Shown: piece after piece, positions 10,184-22,814 of the stretch
Layout: each line of letters starts with the position of its first letter
Position numbering within the stretch: the stretch's first letter is position 1
Notes under the pieces: model-generated
What the model saw: the letters and a program-made list of their open reading frames with translations, nothing else
The model's database searches: none
What the model was told of the DNA's origin: nothing
Made by a program: the position numbers and the translations under genes
From: Cercophora sp. LCS_1
Taxonomy: Eukaryota > Ascomycota > Sordariomycetes > Sordariales > Lasiosphaeriaceae
DNA length: 64,000 bases
Assembly (NCBI GenBank): GCA_036250225.1
Contig: JAPZLL010000028.1
Span: forward strand, 124,001-188,000
Direction of reading: 5' to 3'

Positions 10184-11290
10184 GGAGGTGGTGGCATTCT
10201 TTGCTGTGGTTGAGTTTTTGCGACAAAGGATCGATATGCGATTTGAACACTGTCCTTTGTTCCTTGCAGAGTGCGGTACATGCCTCGATTGGCTCAAATG
10301 TTTGGGTTTTAGGCATAAAGCCGCAGTTCATTCCTTCCATATGAGACAAAGATATAGTTGCAAGGTAGCGGGGAAAAAAAGCAAGAAAAGAAAAAGACAG
10401 CTCGCCTATTTTGATAGCACGCTTATTAAATACACTAGAAGTTTCTTACCTAATACTTCCACACAGAGAGTTAACATATATATGTAACTTATAAGAGTAC
10501 GCTATTACATTTACTAGAATACAGAAATAAAAACCACGCGGTTAGAAAAGGATTTTGCAATTCCAAACCAACACGCTTATGTTGAAATGGGGCTCGTTAT
10601 TCGCCACCCTACGCACAATTATCATACACCGACCCTCCAACCCTCCGCCTTCCCCACCCCGACGTCCTTGTCGCCTTCGAGACATCTCATGGGCATGGGG
10701 TTCTCGGACTCAGACTGGACGGATCGTACAACTCGGAGAATTAGGGAAAATAGGATATACTTTGGCTATCTTATATATAGGACCAGTTCTATGCCCCCTT
10801 GGCTAGAGTTGAAGAGATTCAGCAAGCTGCGCCACAGCCTGCCGAAAATGGTAATTCAGATGAGCCAAGGTGAGCCAGCCTAAGCAAATCCTGAGCAAAT
10901 CCTGAGCAAATCCTGAGCAAATCCTGAGCAAATCCTGAGCAAACCCTGAGCGAATCCTGAGCAGTGACTGAGTCGAGCCTGAGCCAGGGTGAATGAACAA
11001 CGCCACGTGGGCGAGGTACGAAAAAGGAAATTTCGTGTGCCCGGATTCGTCGCACACACAACACGCGTTGCGTGAAACCATCAGCCACCATAAGGTAAAA
11101 TACATAAGCGGTGGTATCTGAAATACAAGCAAAATGAGATGAATAAGCAATATTCTTGTCTCTGAAATAGATCCTCACCCGTCGATGTTGTCCCTCCCAG
11201 AATCGATACAAGACATCACTCTTGGGCAAACCCCATGGAACATCCGGCGTACGTGGTCACCCACCGTCTGCAGGCCGACAATCGCCCAGC
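10184..11290. other. AT-rich intergenic spacer
   Basis: No coding signal on either strand. The part around 10360-10560 is notably AT-rich (for example TATATATGTAACTTATAAGA), resembling a degraded repeat. It also contains the 11-bp minisatellite listed separately. Confidence 0.6.
10881..10957. repeat. 11-bp minisatellite (TGAGCAAATCC)n
   Basis: Seven tandem copies of TGAGCAAATCC: the first begins TAAGC, the sixth has one change and the seventh one change. Degenerate GAGCC/GAGCA units continue on both sides. It lies in the spacer between two gene ends. Confidence 0.9.
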
Positions 11291-13723
11291 TTACATCTCC
11301 ATAAGCTCCTTCAGCATCTCCGCAATCTCAACATGCCCTTCGTGGACAGCAAAGTCGTAGGCTGTATGTCCGAGCTTATTCCTGTTGAGCAGCCCACAGT
11401 CTCTTCGCTTTGCAAGGACTTGGGCGATTTCCATGTCTCCCTTTCTCGCCGCGAAATGAAGAGGTGTCCACCACATAGCGTTCAAGGCCCCCGCATCAAC
11501 ACGAGGGTGTGAAAGGAGAAGTTGGACAATATCCAGATCGCCTAGTTCAACTGCCAAAGAGAGAGCAGGCAGCTCCCTGAGACCCACGGCATTCACTTGG
11601 TCGCCCATCTCCTTCATGATCGTACTCGTAAGCCTCCTGCTGCGCCTGTTCACGGCGAGATGCAGCAGCGTAGCCCCCCCTTTGTGCGCCATAAGCGCCG
11701 GGCTGTGTTTCCAATCTGTATAAGACATGACCTCAAGCGCCGTTTCTTCCGTACCGTGTTTCACGGCCTCGTACAAAAGACAGTTCGTCGGATTCCAGTC
11801 AACAGTCATACCGGGACTGATATGTTGAATGAGGAGTTTCGTCGTAGCCGCGGTCTGACGGGAAATCGCATAAAACAAAGGCGTCCTTCCAGTGATATCC
11901 TCCGGATTGGCGTCAAAGCCCGAGTCAATAATCAGTTGGCAAACCTCCGTGTTACCTAGTGCCGCGGCGTAATGAAGAGGCGTGTGGCCATAGATGGTTC
12001 TCAGTGTTGGGTCAGCGCCTTCTCGCATCAGCATTCTTGCTGTCGATGCCGAGGCGGGGCCGTTCCCAACTGCTAAATGAAGGGCTGTGCGTCCCAAGAG
12101 ATCCTGCTCGTTTATTTCGACGGCTTTTAGAACTTTGTCTAAGATAAGGAGGGTAAGCGGATCAGTGCTTTGTCCGGTACCAACGAGGATGTGGAGAATG
12201 GTAGATCCAGTGCAGTCTCGCTGCGTCGCCATCGCCCCCAAACTGGAGAGACTGCCCAAAGCGGCCAGACTAGCCTCGTCAAAGAAGACCGGACAATCCA
12301 GTATTTCCTTGGGGAAACTCACTCCCAAGCAGTCCGGTAGCCTGGAGACCCGGTGCAACAAAGTGGTGAAGATTGAGTTGAACTTTTGGATGTATCTGTC
12401 GCTCAAAAGCGTTTTTGGGGGATTCAGAAGAGCCAAGAAGGCGGCGCCCAGATCGTTTGAAGAGCATAGATCGTCAAGACTAACGGTATTGATACCCCAA
12501 AGTCGCTGTATGTAGCTAGGTGGCGCAACTTCTGGGAGAATGATTTGTCTTCTAGCATGCATCAAGGCGGCAACCTCCGGAGAAAGGCCATTCGAATTCA
12601 AAGGTTTCAGCTCGTCAAGACGACTTCCAACTAGTTTAAGTAGTTGGTCTGTTATCCGGAATAAATCACGGTGGCTCCTTTCATAGATCATGTCCCGTCC
12701 GTTCTCGAGCGAAGCGGCGCGATAGGCTTCCGAAATAGCATCGTACCCAAACAACTCGTCGACTGTGTTTTGGAACTCCTTGATTATAGAGTCCCTCATT
12801 TTGACGAGTCTCAAGACAGAAATCGCGTCGATTCTGCAGACTCGAAGTTAGACACCAATCGAGGCAGCAGGCAGCCATGGGAAGTAAGTGTCCAGGAGAA
12901 CTCACATTTGGTCGTGTGTCCAAGCCGGCGCAGCGGCATTCTCAAAGGTCTGCACGTAGTTGGTCAGGACACTAATCTTCTTGCGCAGCTCGCCTGTCTC
13001 GATGGTGTGGGTGGCAATCATTTCTTCCTGCTTTCTCTCCAAGTCGCAGATGTAGGCATGGCGGGTCTGAACATCTTGCATGAGCTGCATTTTCTCCTGC
13101 TCCATCTCGGCAATCTGCTGCTCCGTCGACGTGATGACCTCAGTGGCGTTCTTGTTCTCCTCTTCGAGTTGTTGGACACGTTTAATTCTGCGAACTCAAA
13201 AGTTAGAAATCCATCAAGGCGGGCAGTCAGACAACAATTCGAGGTGAACTGTCGAGTAGAACTCACAGTTGGTCGCGCGGCCAAGACGCCACCGCTGTAT
13301 CATCCTCTTCTCCAGCGGGACTACGATCCCGGCCGTGGGAGCTGGGAGGCGCAATGGCAGTCACATCAAGAGGGAGAGCCTCATCGTCGCCTGTTCGCCT
13401 CTTCTTCCTCGTACTCGGGGAGCACTGTGCCCCGACAGACCGACATCGATCACACGGCTGGGACGGATCTCTCTCCTGTGGTTGGCACTGAGCGGAACTT
13501 ACTGTCAGCTTGTTCTTTTTTCGGATACGCATTGGGTGCGCAGCCCGCAACAAACCTTTTTCTTATCCTTCCGACATTGCCCGCATTTCTCCATATTGAG
13601 CCTACCCCTAGGCGCCCTTTTCTTTGGAGCCCCATGGGGAGTTGGGTTCCCGGAGCCATTCGCAGTTCTCAGGACACCTGAGAGAAGGGCAGGGTGGGGC
13701 TGGAGGAAGTCACTCCCGTTCAT
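11291..13723 (-). CDS. Zn2Cys6 transcription-factor-like protein with coiled coil and C-terminal ankyrin repeats
   Basis: Four exons give 737 residues: 13723-13556, 13487-13267, 13187-12906, 12833-11291; every junction has GT..AG and preserves frame. Joining exons 1 and 2 rebuilds a perfect Zn2Cys6 cluster: C47-x2-C50-x6-C57-x10-C68-x2-C71-x6-C78, followed by basic TRKKRR. Residues about 131-220 form a Glu/Gln/Lys-rich coiled coil (RVQQLEEENKNATEV onward), a plausible dimerisation element. Residues about 430-735 hold about seven ankyrin repeats, seen as GRTALHLAVGNG, GHTPLHYAAALGN, WWTPLHFAARKGD and GHTAYDFAVHEGH. Zn2Cys6 clusters bind CGG-type half sites in fungal regulators; ankyrin repeats bind proteins. 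A nuclear regulator is therefore likely, target unknown. The usual fungal middle-homology region is absent and replaced by ankyrins. Confidence 0.88.
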
Positions 13724-16700
13724 TGTTGAGAATTGATCGACGCTCCCGTGGAAAACGGGGGAACAACAAACCCCGGAGAAGGCCAAGAACTTGAAGAGGT
13801 CAACGAATCTGGATATCGAGAAATGGAAAAGAGGTGCAGACCAACCTGGGGTTGCCCATATTTTATCGTCACCGGCGACCTATGAGTGGTCGCACCTGGT
13901 CGCACCTGCATGGCGGGCAGCGAGCGGCCTAGCTGGTAGTCGCTCATTGCCGCACCTCGTCGCGCCTCGTCGCACATTGGCTCGGATGACCGCTTGGCGC
14001 CCTCGAGACCAGCGAATCAACACCTTTCTCACAGAGCACCTCGCAGCAGCAGAAGGTGGCAATGGTTTGGGGCTCGGCAAGCGGCAGAAGCCTGAGTCCA
14101 GCTGTTCGTGCGATTTGCCAAAGCGGGTTTGTCACCTTGACTGGCATTGCCGTTGAGGCATGTGAGGAGCGCTGCTCCTCGGGAGCAGTTCAACGATTCG
14201 CATTGGCGCAGGCCAAATCCTAGCACTTCCATCGAACAACCGACACACTCTCTCACGAGTTGAGCCGAAAGAGCAAGGTTGTCAGTGCCTGAAATCTCTA
14301 AATGACCCTGAACAACGATGCTGGGAAATAATCGGGGAGAGAGGGAGGAGAGGCTGCCCGGGATGTCCAACAAGTCTCTTCTTTTTTGGTAGAATCGATT
14401 CATCCAGGAGCAAAAATCAACTTCTCTGACGAAGGCCCTTGTTCAACACCGCTGACTCGACCAACCGGACAAACCTAGGTAGGGATGCAGGAGTGAGCAT
14501 CAAGATGACTCCAGCCCCAAACCTAACCGTAACCAGCTGTTCATGCACGGTCTGACGATCAAAATTGAACGTCTTTGTGTTGCTTGACTCGCTTCACCTG
14601 AAGCAAGCAGTACCGCCATCATGATGCCCCGGGGAGGAAACCCCAGCTTTCTTGTTCAGATACTTCTTAGCTGTCGCGGATGCCATCCAACTCTGCCCTG
14701 ACGGCGTGGTTTTTATCAACGGCAGGGCTTCCTGTATTGTCAAAGTCACACCCGTAGGCGGCAACGGACACTGTAAGAGGAAGAAATCGCCTCGCCCCAT
14801 GAAGGAGCTTCGCCGGCTATTGCAACGAACGAGTTACGGTAGTATTTTGAGAGTTGAGAGCAACTTTGGCCACAGTGGTTGGGCGACTGGGATTCCGCAG
14901 TCTTGTTTGAGTGATGAAGGGGCCATCGGAGGTGACTTCACTTGCTCACTTAGTATCCGATACCATCACTCTATCCCTTGAGACAGGCTGGCAAAGCAAG
15001 GCTGGGTATATTGAGTTGAAGCTGACGTCCCTGATCCAGCACAGCTGAACATGAGTTCCCGACTTCGGAGAGGACGGTGGAATGTATAGAAAGGGGCGAC
15101 GGCAACAGGTCTCTGCCAGATGCTCAACAAGCCTTCCGAGCGCTGAACGCCCTCCGGGAAAGATGCTACGAGACATTGCGCTTCTCTGGCATCTGTCATA
15201 ACCGCCCAGGCGTCACTGCTCATCAACATGCCCTTCCTGGGAAAAGAATTGACGACCTTTATTGGCGTCATAGCTTCTGTGACACTCCGTCCCAAAGATC
15301 TCGTGGTCTGCCATCGCCAACAAGGGGATCCAAAGCAGAACGCTGTTTGACCACGAGACAGCTCGGTGCCCATCCCATGACAGCAGCCACAACCCCCCCA
15401 CCCCAACACCGCAATCCCTCACCGCAATCCCTCACCGCAAATACTCACCTCACCACTGAACAACAACCAACACCATCAAGACTCCCACACCGAGCATCTT
15501 GCTCCGCATCCATCCGTCCCGCCCCATGCCCAAACCGGAGATGCGTCGCCAACCCAGCGCCACGGTAAAGGCCGCCGCTCCTTCGGTGGGGGTCCAAGTC
15601 TCAAAGGACTGGTAGCGAAACCACCCACCGCTGCAGCCCGCTCACCTGTGTCTCACCCTCTTTGGACGCCGAGAAGGAACTAACCCCCACGGTCCACCCC
15701 CAACCTGCAGGGCCATGAGACAGACACACCACACACCCCGAGACACACACAAAAAAGATCATGATGGACGATTGCGGTCGACCATGCTCGGCAACAAAAA
15801 CAGCATGCCCGATCGTTTGGATGCCGTCCATCGTGCCCATCATCCACTCTTTGAATCGGTCGACATTTTGGGAACATCTCGGTGACCGCAAACAGACGAT
15901 GCCAACCACGTGTATTGGACCGCGACCTCCCAGAGGCGCGGCGCGATGCGATGCGATGGCATGGCGCGCTGCAGAGCTAGCCGGGAGATCCCTTTCATTT
16001 CCAACCAGCAGCTTCGTCAAGCCTCCGAAAAGCCTTGCGGGGTTGGTGTCAGTCGAGTGGAGGTGGCTTGCTTGCCTGCTTCGATGCGTTCCGTGGAAAG
16101 GCCGGGGTAGGTTTCTAGGGCGGCCGGGTGGCTGCAGCATTTTCGAGGCGGTGAGCTGGTCGTGAGTGGTGGAAAAAGAGCGACAGCCAGCGAAAAAGAA
16201 AGACGTTGAGACATTGAGGGTTGTGCTACTGCCATCCCTCCCGCCTTGCCATCAAGGACCCTGACCCCTCTCTGGTTATTCTGGTTCCCTGCGACGACCA
16301 AAAAAAGGTGGTGTTGTCGTTCCCCCACCTACTGCCAACCCCTTCAATGAGCAGAAGCGGAATCCGGTCCTTGACGCTCCTGTTTGGACGGCAGACGGTG
16401 ATGCCAAGGTCTGGTCGCGCATCTGGACTGCATCTAGACCCAGACCTCTGGGTTGTCTGGTAAATCGAGGCCGGTACTTTTTCTGTCGACGGTTCACTAG
16501 TGGTGCTCTTCTGGAGCCAGGACCAAAACACGGAGAGGCTGCTTTAGGCTAACCCGATGTTGCGGCAGACTTCATGCCTGGAGACGTCGGAGTGTCTCTC
16601 TCTGGTCCTTTACTCAGCTGATCGGACATATGAAAAGTTGACTTCTCACTTTTCATGTTCATGCGCCGGTCACGCTCATTTCCAGATCCGGGCTGACATG

Positions 16701-19700
16701 TGTCGAAAAGACACGGTCTTACGTGCCATTCCACGTGGTCCCGATGGTCCCGAAGGCCTCATTCATCGTCCAGCAGCTTCCTAATGCGGAAGGCGTGATG
16801 CGGCAAAAAGGGACGAGCTAGAGTAGAGCGCAGGCTTTCCGCGAGAACAGCCGACAATTGCCGTTGCTTACCGCCCATGATTCATTCAGATGAAGGATGG
16901 ACGAAAAAGTCGAGAAGCGAAATGCATGATAGAAACCTCGGGATTTTGCAGTCTGTTTCACAACTCAGGGGAACGAGTTTGCAAAGACCGACATGCGACC
17001 CAACGTTCGGGCCGCGACGATCAAGCCGCCCTGGATGGGCTCGGTACCAGTCCAACACACAAAGCGATCGTCGAGTCGGGAGGGTGCAAAGGAAATCGGA
17101 AATCGCGCAAACATGAGCCCACGAAAAGGGGGTCCGGAAGATCGCGAGAAACAGGAGATTTGCCCCTCCCCCTTATTGGTGCTCCGCAAGCTTTGCTGAA
17201 TTTCTTGCTCGTGAGGGTGGCGTCAAGGGGCTCTCGGCGACTCCCGAGGTTTTTTTCTTCTGTTCGCAAGGGAAATTGCGGTGAGGCATGGAACGAGGGG
17301 TCGAATCCTTCGATTTCGAGCAAGCATCAGCCCACGCCTGTGTTCTTTACCCCAGATTTCGGGAGCCTTTTCGATGCTGACGCGTGAGAACTGGGGCAGG
17401 ACGGTGGGGAATGTTCCTACCGCGTTTGCGCTGCGCTGCGCTGCTGCAGAGCGGCGATAACTCGCGAACCATTGGGCACCAAATCCAGGATTGGACAAAC
17501 GCGCAGAGCCCTAGCTCCAGACAAGCGGATTTCGTCCGATGGCCCAACGAAACGTCGACGGTCGAAACAGAGACATGGCTTTGTGTGCCCGGGTTTGGTT
17601 TGCCCAACACACGGTCGATGGGGGGCGGCCAGGCAATGACGATGAATGCGACGCTCGTGTCACATCGGCAAAGCCATTGTTAGCAGTGCCTTAATTGGCG
17701 GCTTGGGCGACTGCAAAGGGGCCGCGAGAGGAGGGAAACGGGTCGGTCTCCCACCTGCTTTTAATTGGCTCTAACTGAGTCTGGCGAAAAGCAAAGCCAT
17801 TTTCTAAAGGTCCCCGTGACCTTTTCCGTCGAATGAGCTTGAGCGACCACCGAGCGGCTGATTTGGGTCAGTGAGACGCCGTGTCCCGGCAGGCACCGCC
17901 CTGGTGTTGCTGCCACTTGCTGGACGAGTGCCGCGCAAAAATTGTGTGTCTGCTTGCGTGGTCGAGCCGGGCCATTCCGCTTACCTAACACACACCGGCC
18001 AGCACTTGCATTTTGCCCTCGCTGCCGCCGCCGGGCTGGATGCATGAGATATTCGCAGCCAAGACCGCCAGCTGAAGCACCAAAAGGAAACGAGAAACGA
18101 AAAAGGAAAGATAACGGACGCCGGTTTGATGAGCTGGGGTGCTGGGAGCCAGAAAGTGCAGCAGCGCAACAGCACAGACTGGCGAGAAAAAAAAAAAAGG
18201 TTACGGGTGTGTGATATTGACAGGGAAGTGCAGCACGCACAGCGGTGGCAGCACTTGGTCGCTTTAGGCCCCGAGGGTGGAGAATTTCCGGGGAAGGAGG
18301 AGGGGGTCCAGCCATTGTCCAAACAGAATTGCCCAAGAGCCGAAAGAGGGGCATCTTGCTGCAGGGATGGGGTCTGTCGCAGTCGCAGCGTACCTTCCAT
18401 CCGACTCCCGTCGTGTCTGCGCTGCTGGCTGCGCTTTCCAGCGACACACACTCAAGCAACAAACAAAATTACGACATGAAAACTTGACGACTGGCTCTCT
18501 GCTCGCGATCCGGCCCGCCGTGAAGCGTGCTTCTCTGTCTGTTTTGGGCGCCCAGCAGCAGCGCAACACACGCCGACAGTGACAGCGCCCCTCTTTGTCA
18601 CCAAGTTTCTGCTGCTCGACAGACCGGCTTGTTGCCTGCCCGTTCGCTCCGGCGTCTCTCCTCCTCTCGCCCTCGTTGCTCGTTTCTCGCTTCTCGTCAG
18701 TCGGCGCCGTCTGCTGACCCTCTCCACACGTCGTCGTGCCACCCTCAAACTTGTCATCGACACACCCAACAAGTGGCAGGAGCACACACCACCTTTCTTC
18801 CCCGCCTCTGCAAGAGTCTGCGTGTTGTCTGTCGCCCCGGCTTTTGGATGATCCAGGATGCGCCCCATGTTGATGTCGTGTCGCTCTGCCTCGTTGGACT
18901 AGGGTTGCCCCTCGTCGCCCATGTCAGGCCCGCACGGCTTCGGATTGGACTTTTGGCCTCCCGCGGTGTTATTTGACGAGCCCAGGGCCGACTGCTGACC
19001 TGCCTGGCCCGGCCGCATCTCCCTGTCGACGTTAGACCCGTTTGGTCGTCGTCCGCACACACGAGGGCTGCCGACTGTGCGTCGCCGACCCAGATCGCCA
19101 GTCCTTCCCCGCCTCGCCTGGCACCGGCTGGCTGGACACTGCCCTGGCTGGTGTTCCGCTGCTGCTGCTGCTGCCTCTTCCCCAGACCAGATCCCCCCAG
19201 GCCCAGGCACAACCCGGCAGTCTTGTCCCAGGCTTGTCGGTCTTGAATAAATAGATCTCGTGTCTCGTGCAGCAGCGTCGTTTGTATACATACTACCTGT
19301 CCCACCCTCTTGTCGCCTCCGCTTCACCCCCTCCCCTCCCCTCCTCTTCCCGCTGGTTTGGACCACCCGTGGCAAGTCCCGAGAAACGAGCACCAAAGGT
19401 TTCTGCCCGGTACGACAGCCAAGCAGACCGCACACCCCCTCTTTTGCCGTCGTCGCCGGCTCAGGTGCTCACAACCACTTGGCACTGGTCTGTTGGGTTC
19501 CCATCGTTCTTAACTACCTGGCTGTCCCTCTCCCCTGTGCATCGTCTCCGACACTAGACGATCGCTGTCGACCGTCTCCGGGACCATCGCCCACCTCCCA
19601 GCCGCCTGTACTAACACCCGCCATCCGGTCCATGGTTCCAGTTCGTTGATCGGCCCCGTGCATTGCTCCCCGTCACTTGAATATCATCCCTGGACTGAAA

Positions 19701-19887
19701 CAAGCATCCCATGTACTCTTGACATTGGCTGTCTTGAAGGGCACCAAGATATAGACTCGAGTTTTGTAGCCCCTGCAGTGTCTGCCAACATGCGTTACTG
19801 ACACGACGCCAACGGCCGCACCGAGGAAAGGAGGGATCTTGGAGGAAACTGCTTGGGTCGACAGGCTGGACAGCCAGCATAGACGGA
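13724..19887. other. About 6 kb without a convincing gene
   Basis: Many open frames of 60-180 codons occur on both strands but none shows a recognisable domain, splice-consistent extension or conserved-looking composition. From about 18.5 kb on, the plus strand becomes pyrimidine-rich (CTCCTCTCGCCCTCG-like tracts, CCCCTCCCCTCCCCTCC near 19330), as in long leaders and promoters of fungal regulatory genes, and it leads into the gene at 19888. A short tandem of GTCGCACCT-like units occurs near 13890-13975. Confidence 0.5.
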
Positions 19888-21171
19888 ATGGAGGTACAAC
19901 TGGAATCTCTAAGCCCGAGTCCGTTACAACAACACGGGCCATGGCATTTTCACGACAGCCGCCTCCAGCAGGCTCCGCCCCTCAACCTCGGCGCTGCTCT
20001 TTTGCAGGCCGCAGTCCCTGTTCTCAACGACCGGCTTCAGGAGATCTCGAGGGTCAACAGGCCCATTCGACAGAGCACATCCGAGAGCTCCGATAACCCG
20101 AAGCCGACCAAGGAAGCATCGACAGCACCGTTGATGCCCACTCGACCCGGGGCAAAAGTCCCTCCCATCACAAAACCATGTGATGTTGACCAGTCACCAG
20201 CTCTCGAGGACGTCAAAGCGCCCTGTTCAGCACTGGCATTCTCATCCGGCATTCCCCATGGCCAAGTTGTCCTGACTTTCCCACTTCGAGAGGCATCAGC
20301 CCCAGCGGGGCCGTTTCTCAAACGTGGACGACCAGACACGGATGTGGACGGCTTCAACACGGCAGCGCTGGGCTGCAAGAAACGGCGTCTTCTCCGCAAC
20401 ATGGTGACATCGAGACTCTCCAGCCCCTTTTCACACCCAGCAACACACATTCTCAACCGTGAGGGCGTAATCTGTGGCGACAAGCGGTTTCTCAAACTGG
20501 CCGCTTTGGCTGCCGCACGACGGATGAACGGGCCAGGAGGCTTAGCCCAAGCAGCGCCCCCACCACCCAGCCAGTCGTCATTGATGCGACGGGCGGCAGT
20601 GATGAACAGCTTCCGACTTCGGATGCGCACGGAGGCAGAGCGGGAAGACGATATGGACAGGCCGCGCATACCAGACGCGTCACTGCTAGAGCCGAGTCGA
20701 GGACCGATGTCAACGGTGGATGCGCGGTTCCTGGGGTCCTTCCAGCCACCCGCACCGCCAACACCCGCTGTTCGGATCTCTTTCCAGACACCCATGTCCC
20801 CGATTACACGCGCCCGGATCCAAGCCCGCGCATCAACGCCCGGGTCACCCACAGGACTGCGGCCAACCGAACCACCAGGACCCCGGCACCGACTGTCACC
20901 AAGCCCACGATTGCGCCCACTCCGCTCACCCGAGCTGCGGACGACGAGGCCGCTTGTCGACCTGGAAGACTTTGACGCTCTCGATGACGAGAGTGTAGCG
21001 TTCCCTACTTCGGAACACGAAAGCCGATATGAAGACGAGCCAGAGGAAGTCTACGCCGACTTTGGTGTCATCTTTGGTGGGGACGGCGAATCGTCAGAGG
21101 ACGAGAACGCCGATCACTTTGAAGACTATCTAGATGATGTGGATGGCATTCCATGGAATGCGAGGTGTTGA
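19888..21171 (+). CDS. Conserved-looking fungal protein of unknown function, basic centre and acidic tail
   Basis: An intronless frame of 427 codons. The centre is basic (CKKRRLLRNMVTSRLSSPFS, then HPATHILNREG), a plausible nuclear localisation signal plus conserved core, followed by the Ala/Arg-rich LAALAAARRMNGPG. After a long Pro/Ser/Arg-rich section with SP/TP pairs, the C-terminus is strongly acidic (DLEDFDALDDESVAF, GDGESSEDENADHFEDYLDD). I recognise no enzymatic domain. The composition, two-sided charge and many SP/TP sites suggest a nuclear, possibly phosphorylated protein; this is inference. A pyrimidine-rich leader upstream supports transcription from the plus strand. Confidence 0.7.
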   Translation: MEVQLESLSPSPLQQHGPWHFHDSRLQQAPPLNLGAALLQAAVPVLNDRLQEISRVNRPIRQSTSESSDNPKPTKEASTAPLMPTRPGAKVPPITKPCDVDQSPALEDVKAPCSALAFSSGIPHGQVVLTFPLREASAPAGPFLKRGRPDTDVDGFNTAALGCKKRRLLRNMVTSRLSSPFSHPATHILNREGVICGDKRFLKLAALAAARRMNGPGGLAQAAPPPPSQSSLMRRAAVMNSFRLRMRTEAEREDDMDRPRIPDASLLEPSRGPMSTVDARFLGSFQPPAPPTPAVRISFQTPMSPITRARIQARASTPGSPTGLRPTEPPGPRHRLSPSPRLRPLRSPELRTTRPLVDLEDFDALDDESVAFPTSEHESRYEDEPEEVYADFGVIFGGDGESSEDENADHFEDYLDDVDGIPWNARC

Positions 21172-21886
21172 TGATAGCGTCGCCATTTCAAGCGGGCATA
21201 CAGCATTGGGGAGTCATATCCCTCGGGACGCGGAGGATGCATTGGCGGTGCTTTAAAACTGGGACACGCATTCTCCTATGTGCGCATTACGGAGCCAGCA
21301 AAAGGAACATTCGGGGAGGATGACTGTACGATTTGCCATTCGGGATGCATGAGCGGGCAAAACTGGTGTTGAGTTGCGAGTTGGGGAGTGGGCTGAGTTC
21401 CTGTACATACCATACAGCACTGATCTCATGAATGAGAGAAGTCCGGCAGCCGCGCGGCACCGGCCGATACCCAAAGTTTTGTTTCAAGCGGACCTGCGAG
21501 CCCAACGGTTTTGTGTTGCATGCAAAACCGGTGCTTGTGTCTGACACGGCGCATTTGTACTGCAACTTTTGACGCCCAATTCGTGACATGTACCTGCTCG
21601 TCCCACCTCGCAAGTAGAGTACGTACCGGTACCTCGACAAACGTCAAGCCCGACCGGATCCCGGCGACGTGCCGCAAGCACCCCGCAATCGTCCCGCCCC
21701 GCCGGTACCTCCCGCGTCACGTCACGGCGGCCCCCACCCGACCGACCCACATTGATTCAGATCGCTGATAAGGGACCCCATCCTCCTCAACCACAAATCT
21801 TAAAACCCAATCTTCAACTCACAAGCGATTCCAACCTCACAACTCACCTCCGCAAAATCAACAAAAACATACCAAAATTCACCACG
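21172..21886. other. Intergenic spacer with C/A-rich 5' leader
   Basis: No gene seen. The last 100 bases before 21887 are rich in C and A (CACAACTCACCTCCGCAAAA, CCAAAATTCACC), typical of a fungal 5' leader for the following gene. Confidence 0.5.
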
Positions 21887-22517
21887 ATGGCCTCAGTCCC
21901 GCCAATCGCCACCCTTCTCTCCCTCCCCGACTCGGACCTCACCACCCTCCTAGACACCCTCTTCGAACCCTCCACAACCCTGCACGCCCTCCTCGTCCCC
22001 ATCCTCCGCACACCCCATGCATCATACACATCCCTCCTCGCTAAAATCCGCACCACCCTCCGCGAATACCACGCCTCCCTCACCGCTTCGGATCGGCAAC
22101 CCCTCCACGAAATCCTAGGCTCCCACCCCCGCCTCGGCGAACCAAAAAAGGAGACACTGAGCGAACAATCCGCGCAGGAGCAAAAGAAGCTGCAAGAGGG
22201 TGGGGAGGAAGAAGCCAGATTGTTGACGGAGTTGAATGCGGAATATGAAGCGCGGTTTCCGGGGTTGAGGTATGTGGTGTTTGTGAATGGACGGGGGAGG
22301 GGGGAGGTTATGGAGGATATGAGGGCACGGATCGCGGAGGGGAGCTTGGAGAGGGAGGAGGGAAGGGGGTTGGAGGTTCGTATTCCTTTTTCTTTCATGT
22401 GAACCGGTGGATTTGATTGGGGTGGGGGAGGTGATGAGATCGGATGTTGGCTAACGGGAGCAGGCTATGTGTGATATTGCGCTGGATAGGGCGAGGAAGT
22501 TGGGTGGGGAGATGTAG
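21887..22517 (+). CDS. 2-oxo-4-hydroxy-4-carboxy-5-ureidoimidazoline (OHCU) decarboxylase
   Basis: Two exons, 21887-22375 and 22464-22517, give 180 residues, close to the usual family length. The intron starts GTTCGT, has GCTAACG near its 3' end and stops at GCAG; exon 2 reads AMCDIALDRARKLGGEM. OHCU decarboxylase converts OHCU to S-allantoin in the uric acid to allantoin route, after urate oxidase and HIU hydrolase. Family hallmarks are visible: SHPRLGEP with the catalytic His, LSEQS with the Glu, the LNAEYEARFP helix, then YVVFVNGRGRGEVMEDM. No signal peptide is evident; many family members are peroxisomal, but the C-terminal GEM is not a clear PTS1. The ATG (ACCACGATGG) has a good context behind a C/A-rich leader. 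Confidence 0.92.
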
Positions 22518-22814
22518 AGAGGTGGGCTGAAGACAGTGAGTTTTTCGTCTGCCAGGACTTGGGCGAATCGTTGAACACTCCAACCACGGGTAGATGGAAA
22601 CTGCGGACGGAGACACCTCTAGGTAACACCAATGGGGACAGGCTTGCTTGTCACTGCTCGCGGTATTATAAACGGAGGGCACGCATGAGGGACACAAGAG
22701 CGCCGGGAAATGGCTTGTTGGCGCACGCTATTTCTATCCCCAGCCCGCTGAAAATATCCAAACGTTGATTCAGCCATGGCCATCCGTTCTCAGACTCCAG
22801 TCCACGATCGCCAT

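Noticed and set aside
17280..17330. Second tRNA-like motif (GGGGTCGAATCCTTC)
   Set aside because: The loop lacks TTC and flanking arms do not fold into a cloverleaf by eye.
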